DNA of 64,000 nucleotides from Symsagittifera roscoffensis (GCF_963678635.1 NW_026971262.1:1-64000), one strand, 5' to 3'. Counted from the stretch's first letter, positions 22,786-35,180 are shown. Notes: generated by a model not told the origin, from the letters alone. Numbers and translations are program-made.

Positions 22786-24591
22786 ATCCTTTATTTTTGG
22801 TGTCTGCTTTGCAGTTTGAGGGGTTATTTTTTCCATTATGTGGTATCCAGTGTTTATCGTGAATGTCTTCTGTTAGTCGTCCGTGTGCGCCATTATATGG
22901 GTATCTTTCGTCTAATTTAATATGTCCTACAGATTTTCAAGTTCTGCTTGATGTACAGAGTCGGCAACAGCTTGAAAGTTTATTAATTTTCTGTTTGATT
23001 TTTTTTTGTCAAGTTTAACCTGAGTAATTTTTTTTTACAATCGTCGGGTTTTAGATATAAAACTCTTTCTATTTTACTTTGGTAGAAGGATTCGTGATCA
23101 AGTCGGTTTTTATTTCCGTTGGAAACTTGTAAACAATGTACTTTCTTTTCGGAAAATGTTGCTGTGAAACTATAACCTGTTGTTTCTCGGGCTTTTGTGT
23201 ATAATGTTGCTATTAAATTTGTGGTTTCTATAGCTTGTGGTTCTGATTCGCTTTGTGTTATGTGATTTATAGCATATTTGTGTAGAGTTTTTTGTTCGTT
23301 TTCTTCACAATCAAAGTGTGTTACTAGTAAATCATGAGGTCCTGTGCGAGGAGATGGATTTGTATTTTGTTCGGAAAAATTAGAAAAAGGATGTGTTGAA
23401 ATGTAAATATCTTTAAAATATACATGTGTATGATAATCCTGCGTATGGGTTGTAAAATGTGATATATCCAATTGTGTTTTTGGTGTATCTAGCTTATTTA
23501 TATATTTCATCAGTTGTTATAAATGGGGGAGGTAGTGATTGAGCTGTTATAATTGGTGGGCAGAGAGAAAAAAGGGTGTTGAACAATATTATTAAGTCTG
23601 ACTGTGATTTCAAACTTTAATTGTAGACTATTATGTTGGAGTATTTAAATATTTTGTTGTCGAATATCTTCCTAGGTATCCTGTCTTTATTGTAGTCTAT
23701 TGAGTGCCCAACTATGAAACCGGCTACTTTCTTGATGTTGTCCAAATAGTGGGGGAGGTGGTACGAAAGGGATATTTATATCTAATCGTATAGGGATATT
23801 TGACGAAGATTGTTCTCTGTATCTAGCGTCGAGGTTGTTTTGAATATTTAAGGGGAAAAGTGTTGGTGATGTTTGACTTATAGATGGTAATGATGGAAGA
23901 GAGAGTGTTTCTTCTAGGGATGATAGTGTCGTATCAGAAGAAATATCTATTGGTTCACTTATTAAATTGGATTCACCTTGAGTATAAGAGTGTGTTGTCC
24001 ATTATGGTGGTCGTTCGGTGCTGTCTGGGGGGTTGAAAGGATTTTCACGAATTTGTTCTGATGTTGGAGTTGAACCTAGATAGTCTAATGTGATATTTGA
24101 AATGCTTTGTTGTGAAGCAAGTGTAGGAGTATCTGGCAATTTGCTGCTAGAGAGTTCTGAGGTAGTTGGTGTTGGTGATTGAGATATTTTAAAATGAACT
24201 CTGGGAGTTTGAAAATTTCTATTTCTTCTTGGATGTTTAATTTGTCTATTTACTTCAAGTGTATTTTGATTTGGACTATAATGTCTTTCTCGATTTAGGT
24301 CTTGTTGTAAGGTGGGATATAACATATACGATGAACTTAAGGTGCTTGTCGATGAACATGTTCTAATGGTTCGGATAAGCGTGCGTGTCGTTCCTCAAAA
24401 GTGCATGGGTTATCTTGAAAAGAAATGCGTGTTGATGTTTGAGGATTTTGGGTAGTTGTAGGTGTTACTGGACTTTCCTGGGAAGATGTTGGTGGGGACT
24501 GTTTTTGTGGTGGTTGATTAGCAATGTTGAAAATGTGTTTGATTGATTGATTTTTATAGTTAAAATTTATGTTTGTTATAGTATTCTTCAT
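22786..24591 (-). pseudogene. Env-like N-terminal half joined to gag, third unit from left
   Basis: Best-preserved env-like half. ATG 24,591 opens block 24,591-24,337; block 24,325-24,002 has FQTPRVHFKISQSPTPTTSE and LDYLGSTPTSEQIRENPF; 23,510-22,983 (175 codons) has HDLLVTHFDCEENEQ, IATLYTKARETTGYSFTATF, KVHCLQVSNGNKNRL and KPDDCKKKLLRL. It ends with VADSVHQAELEN and KHWIPH before the junction at 22,785. Cysteines are few; no signal peptide is visible at the ATG, and no transmembrane segment is present in this half. Envelope assignment is an inference from gene order and from its longer plus-strand homologue. Confidence 0.6.
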
Positions 24592-25880
24592 AAAAAAGAT
24601 TTAAAAGAATAGTTGCTTAGGCGAATGTGACTATTGCCTTTTTTTATACATTTGCACTTTGTCATGATTAGGGATATTGAAATCGTGAGGAAAATTATGA
24701 ACAATAGAAAGATATCTTTTCGACTGAAAATGGTTCTTATCATTTAAATAGATTTTAAGTTATCGTACCTTTGAATGTGGTCAAGGATTTGGGAAAATTG
24801 GAGGTATATCTCAAATCGGGAATAGCAAATTTAAAAAAAAGGTTGCAAAAAAATATCAAAAGATTTTTTAGGGCTTCGAAAGTTTCAATGAAAAAAATTA
24901 GTAAAAACACAAGTAGAATAGAAAATTTTCAAGAAAATCAATTGTTAGAGAAAGAAGCATTCAAGAAATGATTCATTTCGTCGAATATTTTTTTAAATTT
25001 TTGAGGCGAAATTGAAATGTGGTCGGAATATTTATTGATTTTTTGACAAGTGGGTTGAGTTTTGTCGAAAATTGTTGGGGAGCGAATTTTAAGGTGCTAG
25101 GGAGGTCTTCCTAGCTTTGTTTTTATTTGTCTGGGGCTAATCTGGGGTATTTTTGACATTTTTGTACTTTAGGCCATATGATCATTGTTCTTTTTTACTT
25201 TAGGCCAATTTGGCATTTTTGGTTGGATGGTTTTTGAGGTCTAAGTTGGGAAAATAATGTTGATCATTGCATTATTGAATAGGGGATGGTTGTAATATTG
25301 AAGTGGTGTTTGTTTTAATTGTCAAGTTTTAGCAAGGTGCTTTTTTCTGACCTGGAGGTTGTAGAGTTATAGTTATAGATATGCCTGCAGATTGATATCT
25401 GTCGGCTAATGAGTTTGTGTTAGAGATATTGAAGGTGACAAATTTGAGTGAATTATTTTGGTTGAATTCGAACTTGAATTTATTGAGTATGTTTCAGCAT
25501 GTTATTACGAAAATGCGAAAGTTCAAAAATGATCGAAAAGGATTTAATTTGTTAATCGAAATTAAAATTGTTTTTGAGATTCAACTTTCTTTAATTTTTT
25601 AGATTGTGGGATGAATGTTTTGTAATTTTTACGTGGTCGACTTCTAGGTCGTAATTATTTTCTACGTTCAGATTTTTCTTTTTGATCTTGTGGCAAGATT
25701 TTTTCTGTCATTTTCCTATTTTTTCTTTCTTTTTGAGATATTTCTGATTCTAATGTGTTACCTGTTTGAGGGGCTACGTTTTGTGGTTTGATTTGCATTT
25801 CGTTGATTTTGTCATTTACGGTTTGATTTTGTTCTGTCTGTGTATTATTTTGAACAATTTTTAAACCTGTGAAAAAAAAA
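24592..25880. other. Non-coding pol-env interval, third unit from left
   Basis: About 1.3 kb, equivalent to 1,330-2,640 and 14,683-16,040. T-rich with AT runs; nothing I can name beyond short inverted repeats. Confidence 0.5.
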
Positions 25881-26840
25881 TAATTGAGTTAATTCGCGTA
25901 GTGCGTACTCTTTACTCTTAAGGTAATAGATTGTTACGATGTTGAACAATTTCTTTTTTAGTTGAGTCAGTGAGTTTGTATGTTACTTCAGTAGGTTTGT
26001 CTATTATTTGTTACGGTCCTTTTCAAAGTGGTTGTAATTTTTTAAAGATTACTTTTTGCGTATTGAAATTAGGTAATAAATAAATTTTCCAATTTTTAAA
26101 TCTATAGCTGGCATAAAGCGTAAATGAATTTGTTTGTTTATATTTTGCTTTTGTAACAATTTGTTTGTTAGTTTTTCGTAGATTTCCTTATGTTTTTTAT
26201 CGCTATTTAAAATCCATTCGGTATGTGTACCGGAAGCTTATTTTAAAATTTGTGGATGATGAAAGTGATCTTCATCATATGTATGTAACGGTAGATTATA
26301 ACGTATTGAATCCTTATTTGGTTGACAATGACCTTGTGTGTTTTTATGGGCATTTGCTGTGAACAAAATTGGTTTTCTTGCCTTTTGGTTAAAAACCATT
26401 TCGTATGGTGAAATTCTCAAAGTTGTTGTGATTTGTGAATTGTACGATAAGGGAAACAATTTTACGTCTGCTGACCATTCAGAGTATCGTGTATCATTTC
26501 CATTAATGATACATCTAAGGTATTCTTGTAGTAAACGGTTCATGCCTTCAACTAATCCGTTTGTCCAAGGTGCATGAAATGTACGTGGTTTGTGTTTGAT
26601 GTTATATAAGTAACATAGTGTGATAAGTTCATTCTTTATATTTTTTGTGCCTTTATCTGTGAGTAATATTTCGGGTAATCCGAATTTAGCTATCCAGTAA
26701 TCGTAGAGTGTTGTATTTTCATTACAAGCATTACAATGTGGTACTAAGTTGGGCACTACGTAGTGTGTTAATGCGTCAACAAAGACCATAATGTAGGAGT
26801 TTTTGTTCGGAGGATTGTGAAATCGGTCCTTTTGTGTCAA
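25881..26840 (-). pseudogene. Integrase, third unit from left (core intact)
   Basis: The only integrase core open across the whole catalytic domain: block 26,840-26,238 (200 codons). Catalytic residues are D22 (VFVDALTHY), D62 (LLTDKG) and E98 (NGLVEGMNR), a D,D(35)E spacing. SPYEMVFNQKARKP and QGHCQPNKDSIRYN follow. The Asn usual after the second Asp is Lys here, as in unit 1. The C-terminal domain (Q-I-I-D-KPT, YKL-DS, VQHR) is near 26,010-25,900 in a shifted frame. Confidence 0.85.
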
Positions 26841-27835
26841 ATTCTATGATTAAAATATAAACTTTGTCCTTCAAAATCTTGTTTTTGTGCTATTTGTTTT
26901 TGATTGGGATAGGGTTTATTTAATTGACATATTATGCAATCGTTGCATAATTTTTTATTCAAATTAGGGCATTTGGAAAGAAAAAATTTTTGTGGAAAAT
27001 TTGAATATGTTTTTTCTGATCCTGAGTGTCTTTTTGTTTTTTGTGTATGTGATATGTTGAATGCTATCAACATCAAGCTCAAAGGGAGACAGGGGACTTT
27101 TGAATCAGTTCATTGATGTTCTAAAATATCTGTGTTTTCATTTATGGTTGTTTTATTAAATTTTCTAAAATGTCGGAAGAGTCTTTTATTTCCTAAAATT
27201 TTGGTATCAGCTTTTGCTGGTTTCGTTTAATATTTTGGCCATGATTTGAGTTGTCTAATGACAGGGTGAAGATTTTGGTATTTTTGTAATAGTTGTAGTA
27301 TAACTGTTTCTGTAGGTGGTAAGAGAATAGTTTCGACTTCTAATTTTGATAGTGGAATTGTATCGAGTGGGTCATGAAGATCAAAAATTTGTTTCAGTGT
27401 GTATTTTGAATCATTTGATTGTGGTCCTGGAGAATTTATTTTATCAGTCAATTTTTTTCTATTAAAGGGAAAGGATCATTTTTGTGTGGTTGTTCTTTTA
27501 TTTCTTTTGTTGGGTATAATTTTTATCCAATGTGAATACGGAATTGGATAAATGTGGATGTTCCTAGTGAATCAACTTCGTAATGATTGTTTCGACAATC
27601 TAAATAATGCGGGAAAACTTGTAATTTATTTATATGTGATTGATCAACATCGGTTTGTAATGCATATTTACATTCTAATTGTGGTGATGGTTCGTCTTTT
27701 GCAAGATAAAATTTGATATTTTGTGGTATTTCAAATGTAATTCTTCGGGTAAGTAGTTCAGGTGGCGTAATTCTACTGAATGTATCTGGTAATGCAAGGT
27801 TTTCCTGCCGTCCAAACTATATGTGGGTTTGGGAA
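26841..27835 (-). pseudogene. HHCC zinc-binding domain and linker, third unit from left
   Basis: Block 27,082-26,837 has SHTQKTKRHSGSEKTY and KKLCNDCIICQLNKPY: the Cys pair of the HHCC finger is kept (C-N-D-C-I-I-C) and the His pair is probable (ISHTQKTKRHSG). Block 27,451-27,227 (YTLKQIFDLHDPLDTIPLSK) and NLALPDTFSR near 27,795 complete the linker. This finger normally multimerises integrase and contacts cDNA ends. Confidence 0.75.
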
Positions 27836-28265
27836 TTTCATTAGAACTAACTGATATCTATAAACTCAACGACTTGGGTTTGATTTTTTTGTAAAAAGAA
27901 TTATAATTGGTTGTGATCTGTAAATAGAACTGTTGGGTGTTTTGATCCAAGTATCAGAAATACATATTCTGTAAGTGTATATACTATTGCTTTACATTCT
28001 CTCATGAGGGTAGAGAGTCGTAGTTCAGCTTGTGTAAATAAACAAGAATTTGCAGATTTGAGGTTCATATTATTTGTTCCTTTATGTGATTGTAATACTG
28101 CTGCGCTGATGCCAAAATTTGAAGCCTCGCACATTGCGTAGAAAGGTTGATTCGGATCTGGGATTGTGTTTGAAACTTGTTCTTTCAAAAGTTTTTTAAT
28201 TTCTTCAAATCGTGTTTGACGTTCAGTGGTCCATTCAAAATTAGGACGTTATAGAAAGGTCTTAA
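27836..28265 (-). pseudogene. RNase H, third unit from left
   Basis: Block 28,188-27,901 contains MCEASN (the usual Asp of the first motif reads Glu, changing the catalytic site), QAELRLSTLMRECKAIVY and LFTDHN. It is preceded by VSNTIPDPNQPFYA. One catalytic Asp is thus lost although the frame is open, suggesting decay without selection. Confidence 0.85.
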
Positions 28266-29560
28266 GAATAGCTGCACTTTGTACAGATATTTTTATAAGA
28301 AAATCAACATTACAAGGAATTCTTGGATTTTCTTTTTATTTGTAGATGGTTGAAGTTTTTAAAATGCGTCGATGCACGATTTTAATGAAGTTATAGTGTT
28401 TCCTTCAAAAATGTGTCGAAGAAACTTTACGCGTGTCAAGAAAAAATGTGATTTATCCGGGGCTGCTTTCATGTTTTAAATGTTGAGTATTTGATGATAT
28501 TGTTCTAGAAACTGTAAAAATTTCGTCTTTAGTTTGTGATTGCATAAAAACATCGTCTAGATATGTGATTGCTTTTTTCTTGAGTAAGAGTGGTCTGAAA
28601 ATTTTACTCATAAAAGCCGAAAAAGCTGCTGGTTTTATAGATATTCCATAGAAAAATCTGTTGAGTTCGTATTGTTGATTTCCAAAAACGAATTGTGTTA
28701 ATCGTCGTGACTGTTCATCTTATGGCATTTGATTATATGCACTATTCATATAGGCAGTTGTGAAATATTTTCCGTTAATTTTTGTTAAAATTACTTGAAT
28801 TGGTTCAATGGGCCATTTACATTTTGATTCATCAATTAGTGAATTGAGATATCTAGCGTCTAGAACTATTTTTAGTGATTCTCCTTAAGATAGGATGATA
28901 ACTGGGTTGATAAAGGAGTTACCTTTTGGTTGTTTTTCTTTATTTACGGGTTATATGATTTCGTATTGTTCTAAAATGTCAAGTAATTGGTTTTCTTTAT
29001 CGTGTAAATGAATTGGTACTTTGCGTGCTCTTTGTTTTTTGAAATCAAGTTTGAATAGTAAATGTATTGGGGAATTTACCTTTCCAACATCAAATTTAGA
29101 CGTTGCGTAAACTGTCGGATATTTTAACTATAACTTGGCTACTTTGTCAAATTCGTTTTGTGTTATTTTGATGTGTTATAGGAGTGTTGAAAATTAAACA
29201 TCGTTTAAAATTTTTGTTGTTCTTCTGTTATTCACCTTTTGCTAGAATGATAACAAGGTTGATGAAGGTGTTAACTTTTGGTTTTTCTTCCTTATTTACT
29301 GGTGATATAATTTCGTATTGCTCTAAAATATTAAGTAATCTATTTACCTTGTCGTGTAAGTGAATCGGTACTTTACTTGCTCTTTGTTTTTTGAAAACAG
29401 CGTCAGGTTTCAATGGAATTTGTAGTGATGAACTAATTTTTCAAACGTCAAATTTTGATGTTGCATAAACTGTTGAATATTTTTTTATTTGTTTAGCTAT
29501 TTTGTCAAATTCATTTTGTGTTTTTTGTGAATGTTGAAAATTAAACATTGTTAAAAATTT
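28266..29560 (-). pseudogene. Reverse transcriptase, third unit from left
   Basis: Y-L-D-D at 28,563-28,552. Thumb/connection and palm are present in several frames. The N-terminal duplicate is at 29,540-29,228 (open part 29,413-29,228, LLNILEQYEIISPVNKE) and 29,215-28,860. Frameshifts at A-runs and the TAA near 28,885 break it. Confidence 0.8.
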
Positions 29561-29736
29561 TTGTTGTTCTTCTGTATAAATTGTTATATTGAATGTTGGT
29601 TTAAAATAAGGTGTTTTTGTGAAGTAATCTGTATTTCTTTTTTTGTTACTTATTATATTATTTATTGATAATTCTTAATCAAGAATTGTTGATTGACAAA
29701 TATCTGTTGGTTGTGATATTTTATTGACTCGATATG

Positions 29737-30440
29737 CTACTTCATTTGTGGGCGAAGTTGTTCATTTGTTTCACAGTATCCTAAGAGTCCGAGAGGTAAT
29801 TTTTTCTGGTAAGGTGAAATTTTATATATGTGTAAATAAATAATGTCGGAATTTGAGTTTTTCATATATTTTTTTGATGAGATTGTGATTCGAAAAAATT
29901 TGTGAATGGGCTTGAGTTCGAGGTCTGACATAAAAAGTTGTTGTTTGTTTTGATTTTTAACATACTGGTGAACTTGTTTGATTGAAAAGTTATATACATT
30001 TCCTGATAGTGGTTTCAAGTATTTTTGTCCCTGATTGTAAATTGGGTAGAGTTTTGATAAAAATGGTGGTTGTTTGTTAAATCTTTGAAAGAATGTTAAG
30101 GCTGTGTTTTTCATTCTTGTATATTTGTCCTTTATATGGATTTTCCTATTTAAAATGTTAATTGTTGTGATGTATTTAGTTATAAAAGGTATGCCAATGA
30201 TATTATGTTATATATCTGTAAGTGAAAAGTTTGTTTAAACAGTTTGGTCAAAATTTTGTTTTGTTCCATTGTTCTTGTGGGAACAAGGAAAATTTGGATT
30301 TTTCCGTAATTAACTAATGTTGATCCTTGTGCTGTTGCTAATTACTGGCTGTTTTGATAGGTATTGAGTTTGGATGTAATGTTTTAATTTCATTCCAAGT
30401 GGGAATGTTAATGATAATTGATTCTGCTCCTGGGTCGATT
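29737..30440 (-). pseudogene. Aspartic protease, third unit from left (active site changed)
   Basis: The active-site triplet reads D-P-G (I-D-P-G-A-E-S, 30,436-30,419) instead of D-S-G; the Ser codon TCA has become CCA. A Pro there would be expected to disturb the catalytic loop. Further on, block 30,114-29,737 has TFFQRFNKQPPFLSKLYPIY and SGNVYNFSIKQVHQYVKN, the linker to RT. Confidence 0.8.
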
Positions 30441-30451
30441 AAAAATCTATT

Positions 30452-31600
30452 TCAAGATCTGGTGGTTAAAATTTTTGATTTATTGGGCTCTCTAAGAGAA
30501 AAGAGATTGTCCAAAGTTTTGTATGTTTTGATAAATATGATTTGTACTTTGTCTTTTTCATCGGGTTTGATTACACTGTTGATACCATTCACTTCTTGTA
30601 AGGCTGGTACATTTTTATTAATAGTTCTAGTATAATAATCATGAAGAAGCTCCAATTGACTTTCGTAAATGTGTGAACAGAAGGGTTGTTCATATATGAT
30701 AGGTTCGTAATCATTTTCGACTGTTATTTTATTTACTGAGATGGTGTTATTTGTATCACTTTCGCTGTCAGTTGATTCACAAATATTGTGCTTTAATTGT
30801 AATTCAGTTTTTTCTGTATCATCGATACCAGGGGGTCTGATGTTGTTTTTTCAGTTGTTTGTACTTGATTACTTTGCCTTTGATGTTTTGGTGAGTTACT
30901 TCTATACCTTTTTTGAGAATCGGGGCAACGGTTAATAATCCTATGAGGAGATTGGGAAAAATTTCATTGTTGATTGTTGTAGTTTGAATTTCGATTTTGT
31001 GAATTTTTTCTTGATCTCTTTTGGTAATTATCATTGGGTCTTTGATAGTTTGATCTGTTGTATGAGTTATTTCTTGATCTGTTATTCGGATAATAATGAT
31101 TTCGATTATTTGATTAACTTCTATTTCTATTGTTAGAATAGTTTCCATTTCTATTGTATGATGAATTTCGTGATCTATTGTTGGAATAGTGTCTATTCCT
31201 GGGTTTGAATAAGAACTGGATGCAGATGAAAAATCTCTTCTGTTTGAATTCGATCGTGAATAGTTATTTCGACGTTGATTATTTTGACTATTTGATCGAC
31301 TATATCTATTTTGTGAGAAATTTCGCGAATTTTTTTGTTCTGGTGATCTACCTCTATAACTTGAAGTATAAGATGATTCGTTTCTTGAACAAATTGAATT
31401 ATTTGGAAGTGGTTTTCCAGAGTTGTTATTACTGTGTATACTTTTGTTTGGTAGATTTTGGTCTTTTTTCATGTACTGATAGAATGATTTATTCGGTTCT
31501 TTGTAATTTTGTGGTTTATTCTGATTGTCTTGTTGCATTTGTCTACATTCTGCAATACTGTGTCCGTATCTTTGGCAATAATTACACCATTTTTTGAAAC
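30452..31600 (-). pseudogene. Nucleocapsid region (CCHC plus basic tail), third unit from left
   Basis: CCHC knuckle at 31,586-31,545, followed by the open 239-codon stretch 31,538-30,819, starting MQQDNQNKPQNYKEPNKSFY and continuing with RYSRSNSQNN and NYSRSNSNRRDF. As in the duplicated copies, the second half is an Ile/Thr-rich alternative frame. 30,655-30,452 leads towards the protease. Confidence 0.75.
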
Positions 31601-32240
31601 TTGGATTTTTCTCACATATGTTTAGAATTTCAGTGACTTTTTCTCATCTGAATCCTGTATGTTGTTTATGTGCGTAGTGTAATAGTGTTTAGTGTGTAGT
31701 GTTCTATAGGTAGAACTGAAAACCATTTTTCAGCTGTGCCATCAAGTAGTGTTTGTATTAACGATGTTCGTCTATGCATCCAACTTTGATGAATTGGGTT
31801 ATTTATTGGTTCAGGTCCTGTATTAAAAATTAATTTTGCTGCATTTAAATACTCTTCTACGGAATATTCAGGATTATTTATTATAATGGTTTATTTGATG
31901 TTATTGATGATTCACCCATTAACTATGGATTCATCGACAGTTGTAGTGAATCTGCGGCATTTGGTATTTGTGAAAAATTTGTGAGTTGACTTTTTGTTAT
32001 TTCATGTTGCTGTAAATAATATGGTAGTGATATTTCTTTTTTCATTTGTGTTGGTTGATAGGAAAGCATAATAATTGGATTTTGTGGTTGTACTCCTTGA
32101 TAAGATTGTGTGTTAATTGGATTTTGTATATGTAATAGTTGATGACTTTGTATATCATCTGGGTTTTGTGGGTAAATCTTTATTTTTTGGTTGTTTGAGT
32201 TTATCGAGGTTTTTGTGTGCGATATTCTTGTGTATATGGT
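31601..32240 (-). pseudogene. Gag capsid remnant with large deletion, third unit from left
   Basis: Most of the capsid is gone: between about 31,676 and 31,704 roughly 390-400 bp present in unit 2 (about 21,845-22,247) are replaced by a 28 bp stretch of tagtgt repeats. What remains is the capsid start near 31,850-31,710 and the Gln/Pro/Tyr-rich upstream block (32,273-31,923, YPQNPDDIQSHQ, QPQNPIIMLSYQPTQ). Confidence 0.75.
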
Positions 32241-33969
32241 GCAAAAAATCTGGTTGAAAATAATCATCATCATCGGATGATAAATAGTTTGTATAATTGG
32301 GTGTTTGTTGTTTTTTTTCTATTTCGTTGGAAAAATGGATAGTTTTCACTTTGATCATGTGAGGGATATGGGTGGTCTTGAAAGTTTACTGAGTTTGTTG
32401 ATGTATTTGGGAGATTCCATTTTGTGAAATTAAAAGATTTTGCGTACTTTTTTTGGGGGGGGGGGGGTTGAGTTGTTTATGATGGATTTACGTAATATAA
32501 TTGTGTTCTGCTTCTTGTAAATGTGTTCCTTGTTTTTGATGGTTTCATCTTGGTCTAAATGTTTGATAGTCCATATGTGAAAATTGTGGAGCAAAAGAGA
32601 AATTTGGATAGATTGGTGAAATACTTTGTTGTGTAGTTGTTACTATTGTTTCAATTATCTCTTCATTTATAAAATGTGATGGTGTTTGAATATCTTGTTG
32701 TGTTTTTCTCAAAGATTTCTCGTTCCATTTAAAATTTTCTGATGTATAACAGTTGAATTGAAACTATTATTTTTTTATATCGGGTAGGAATGAATTATAA
32801 TTCAGAGGTGTTGCATCTGTTGTAAGTGGAAATACTTTTACGTAATCTTTGTAAATAAATATTGTAGTAATTGCTTGACTTGAGATGTCCACTGGGATGT
32901 TTAGAAATAGTGGATGAGACCATTCAGGGTCCCAAACGTAACATGATTGTTCTGCCATTGGTACTTTGAGGTCTAAAAGTTTTTCTTGCTTGTGCAATTA
33001 AATCAATAATATGTGTAAAATATCAATTATAAACCATGCTAAAAATTTTTGTAAGTCATGTTTAGCGTTTTGCGAGACGTCGTTCCTGGTAAAATTTTCA
33101 AGTATTGTGTTTAAAAATGCTGAAATTGCGACAATTTCATTTCTAACTTTTGTGTGTCTTGACTTTTGAACTGGTGACGTACTTTGTGCTTCTGTTTTTT
33201 CTAGTATTATAACTTTATATTATTGAAAAAACTTCGTTAGTAAATATTGATTTGCTCTTTGTGAATTTTGGTGTTGTATGCTTTTAGTGTATTCTGTGAA
33301 TACCTTTGAAAACTCTAAATCAATGTTGTCTGTTTGAATAACATATTTACCATGAAATTTTCGTGGTGTACTGAGTTCTATTCCATTTTGTTGTGTTAGG
33401 TTACATATTCCTTTTAAATAATGTTCGAAAATCCGTCTTTTGATTTTTATTTCTGGGAATTCTGCTTTGCAAGGGCTGAAGTGATGAGTGAAGTGATGAA
33501 AATTGGAAAAACTGAGTTTTCGTCTGGACTTTCGTCACTTTGAGTGTGGCTCATTTTTTCGTTTTATGACTGTTAGTGCGTAATGTTCAATATGTCTTAT
33601 TGGTTGATTCGAAATGTTTAAGTGTACTGGTTTATTTTTTAATATCTTTTTTATTCGTCTTTTTCCTTGTATTGATGAGTGTGGTGTGGCTTCTGAGTCA
33701 GAAAAACATAGTTGATCATGGATTGAGTAGTTTTTTTTTACTGAGTCTTTTAATTTTTATAGTGCATCTAAATTGCTGACTTCTGATTCGGAGACTGCGT
33801 TTCTTCGCCTTGAAAATCTTTTTTGTATAATCTGACTTTGTTTACTTTGTTTGTGATTGGTAATTACGAGATCATATTTTTGATTGTTTATTTCACAGTT
33901 GTGTATTACGATTGTTTGTTTATTGCCTAAATTTTTCAGTGACTTAAGGTTTAGGATAAAAGGATACAA
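32241..33969 (-). pseudogene. Probable native Gag N-terminal region, unit 3 only
   Basis: Degenerate ORF that replaces the env-like half in the last unit. Start ATG 33,969 (MYPFILNLKSLKNLGNKQT), then KRFSRRRNAVSESEVSNLDAL (33,757), NGIELSTPRKFHGKYVIQTD near 33,390, EIVAISAFLNTILENF and HDLQKFLAWFIIDILHIIDL near 33,150-33,010, and block 32,997-32,767 with CYVWDPEWSHPLFLNIPVD. It continues through 32,358-32,155 (SSDDDDYFQPDFLHHIHKN) into gag without a gap. I infer that this is the true N-terminal part of Gag, because it runs into gag at exactly the base where internal units switch to env. I do not recognise a domain. Confidence 0.55.
32455..32467. repeat. G13 homopolymer
   Basis: Thirteen consecutive G following a T run inside the degenerate unit-3 gag N-terminus. 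It is the only such run in the window; it could be a real G-tract or a sequencing/assembly error. Confidence 0.9.
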
Positions 33970-35180
33970 GGGTTTTATTAGTGATTTTAATATCCTAGAC
34001 AGTTAGTCCTTACAATTTTTTGGTTAGCCTAACTTGCGTTTTTTATTCAGGGTTGGAGAGAAAAGCATATACCGATTCTGAAGAATGATTGTTACTTTCT
34101 CGTGGCTATTCTAAATTAAGGTGTTAACTTACTAATCTTACTTAGGGTTAATGATTGTGTTCAAGGGTTGGAGAAAACTAAATCGATCCACAATGTTCAG
34201 GTATAATTAGAACGCAAGTAAATCGTTAGAAATTATTTTAAACTTACCAAGATTAAGATTTATCCTGGGTCAGGTAAGAGGAGGGGTCAAGTGAAGGATG
34301 AATAAACGAAGTTCTTCACTGTTCAACCTAATTAGAATGGTTAGTTGGATTGAAAAATTTCTGTTAATCCTGGGTCTTTTGAAAGGGTTGGGTAGTGAAT
34401 CGACGTTTGAGGTGGTTAGACATTTGTTAAGTGGACGGGGGAGAACAAAATTGTTCTACTTGATCCAAGGATAAGCCTTGATGATCAGAGTAAAAATTTT
34501 TAAATGATATAAAATTGATTAAGTTAAATAATTAATTGAGATCCAGGGAAAACCTTGATGGAAAACCTAAGCGCCTGAAATAATCATTGAAGATTTTCTT
34601 CAAGGATTTTATGTTTGCAAACAAAAATCTAAATTCATTGCTAGTTTGTGTTGGTTTCTGCTGTACGACCATGAAACTTAATGGTGAGTTTCAATTTAGT
34701 CGTAGATCGTCTCTTGTTCGAGGTCTTCTTCCAATACCGGGTAGTTTTTGTATTGTACGGAATAGCGGCTCTGATCAATTATGTCGTAGAGACATTTCAG
34801 TTAAATTATTGTCATGTAACATTTTGAAAATGTTTTGTCTAATTCAAATCTATCTTGTTAGTTCCAAGCTATTTTGTTCTTTAAGGTCTTATTCGAGACT
34901 TATGGTCGCACCAGATGAGTTATGTTCTAGGTGTAACTCATAGAGTAATTTCGGATAGGGTACACCGTCTGTTCGTCATGCTATCCTATTTTTGGCCGGA
35001 TAGATTCGTGCAACTTCTTAGTCTAATACCGATTCTAATCTTACTCTTTTTTCTACAAGTCTCATGGTGTTTAACTAGTCTCTGCTAGGCTCAATGGATC
35101 TAGAGTATACTGTCTTATTCCGATTGTTAAAGTTCCCTTGGAGAGGTAACTAATTTCTAAGTTAAATTCAAATCTATCTG

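Larger units (their letters stand above)
1..33969 (-). mobile_element. Head-to-tail array of a Ty3/gypsy-like retroelement (family F1)
   Basis: Three copies of the same gene order lie head to tail on the minus strand: env-like N-terminal half, gag, protease, RT, RNase H, integrase, non-coding interval. Matching landmarks repeat about every 9.9 kb, for example the env-like start codons at 14,682 and 24,591 and the segments beginning at 13,361 and 23,257. The spacing to the leftmost unit is larger because of an extra 3.95 kb duplication. Domain order RT-RNase H-integrase with a D,D(35)E integrase marks the Ty3/gypsy (Metaviridae) class. Units differ by many substitutions and private indels, so the array is old. 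I see no recognisable LTR pair, primer-binding site or target-site duplication around any internal unit. Confidence 0.85.

Noticed and set aside
24771-24971. 66-codon plus-strand ORF in the non-coding interval
   Set aside because: Starts at TTG, is not conserved as an ORF in the other two units, and has no upstream signal.
1-33969. An alternative genetic code that would remove the many stops
   Set aside because: Stops of all three kinds differ between otherwise aligned copies, and frameshifts are equally frequent; decay explains it.
34587-34943. 118-codon plus-strand ORF in the spacer
   Set aside because: No domain, no second copy to test conservation, located among hairpins.
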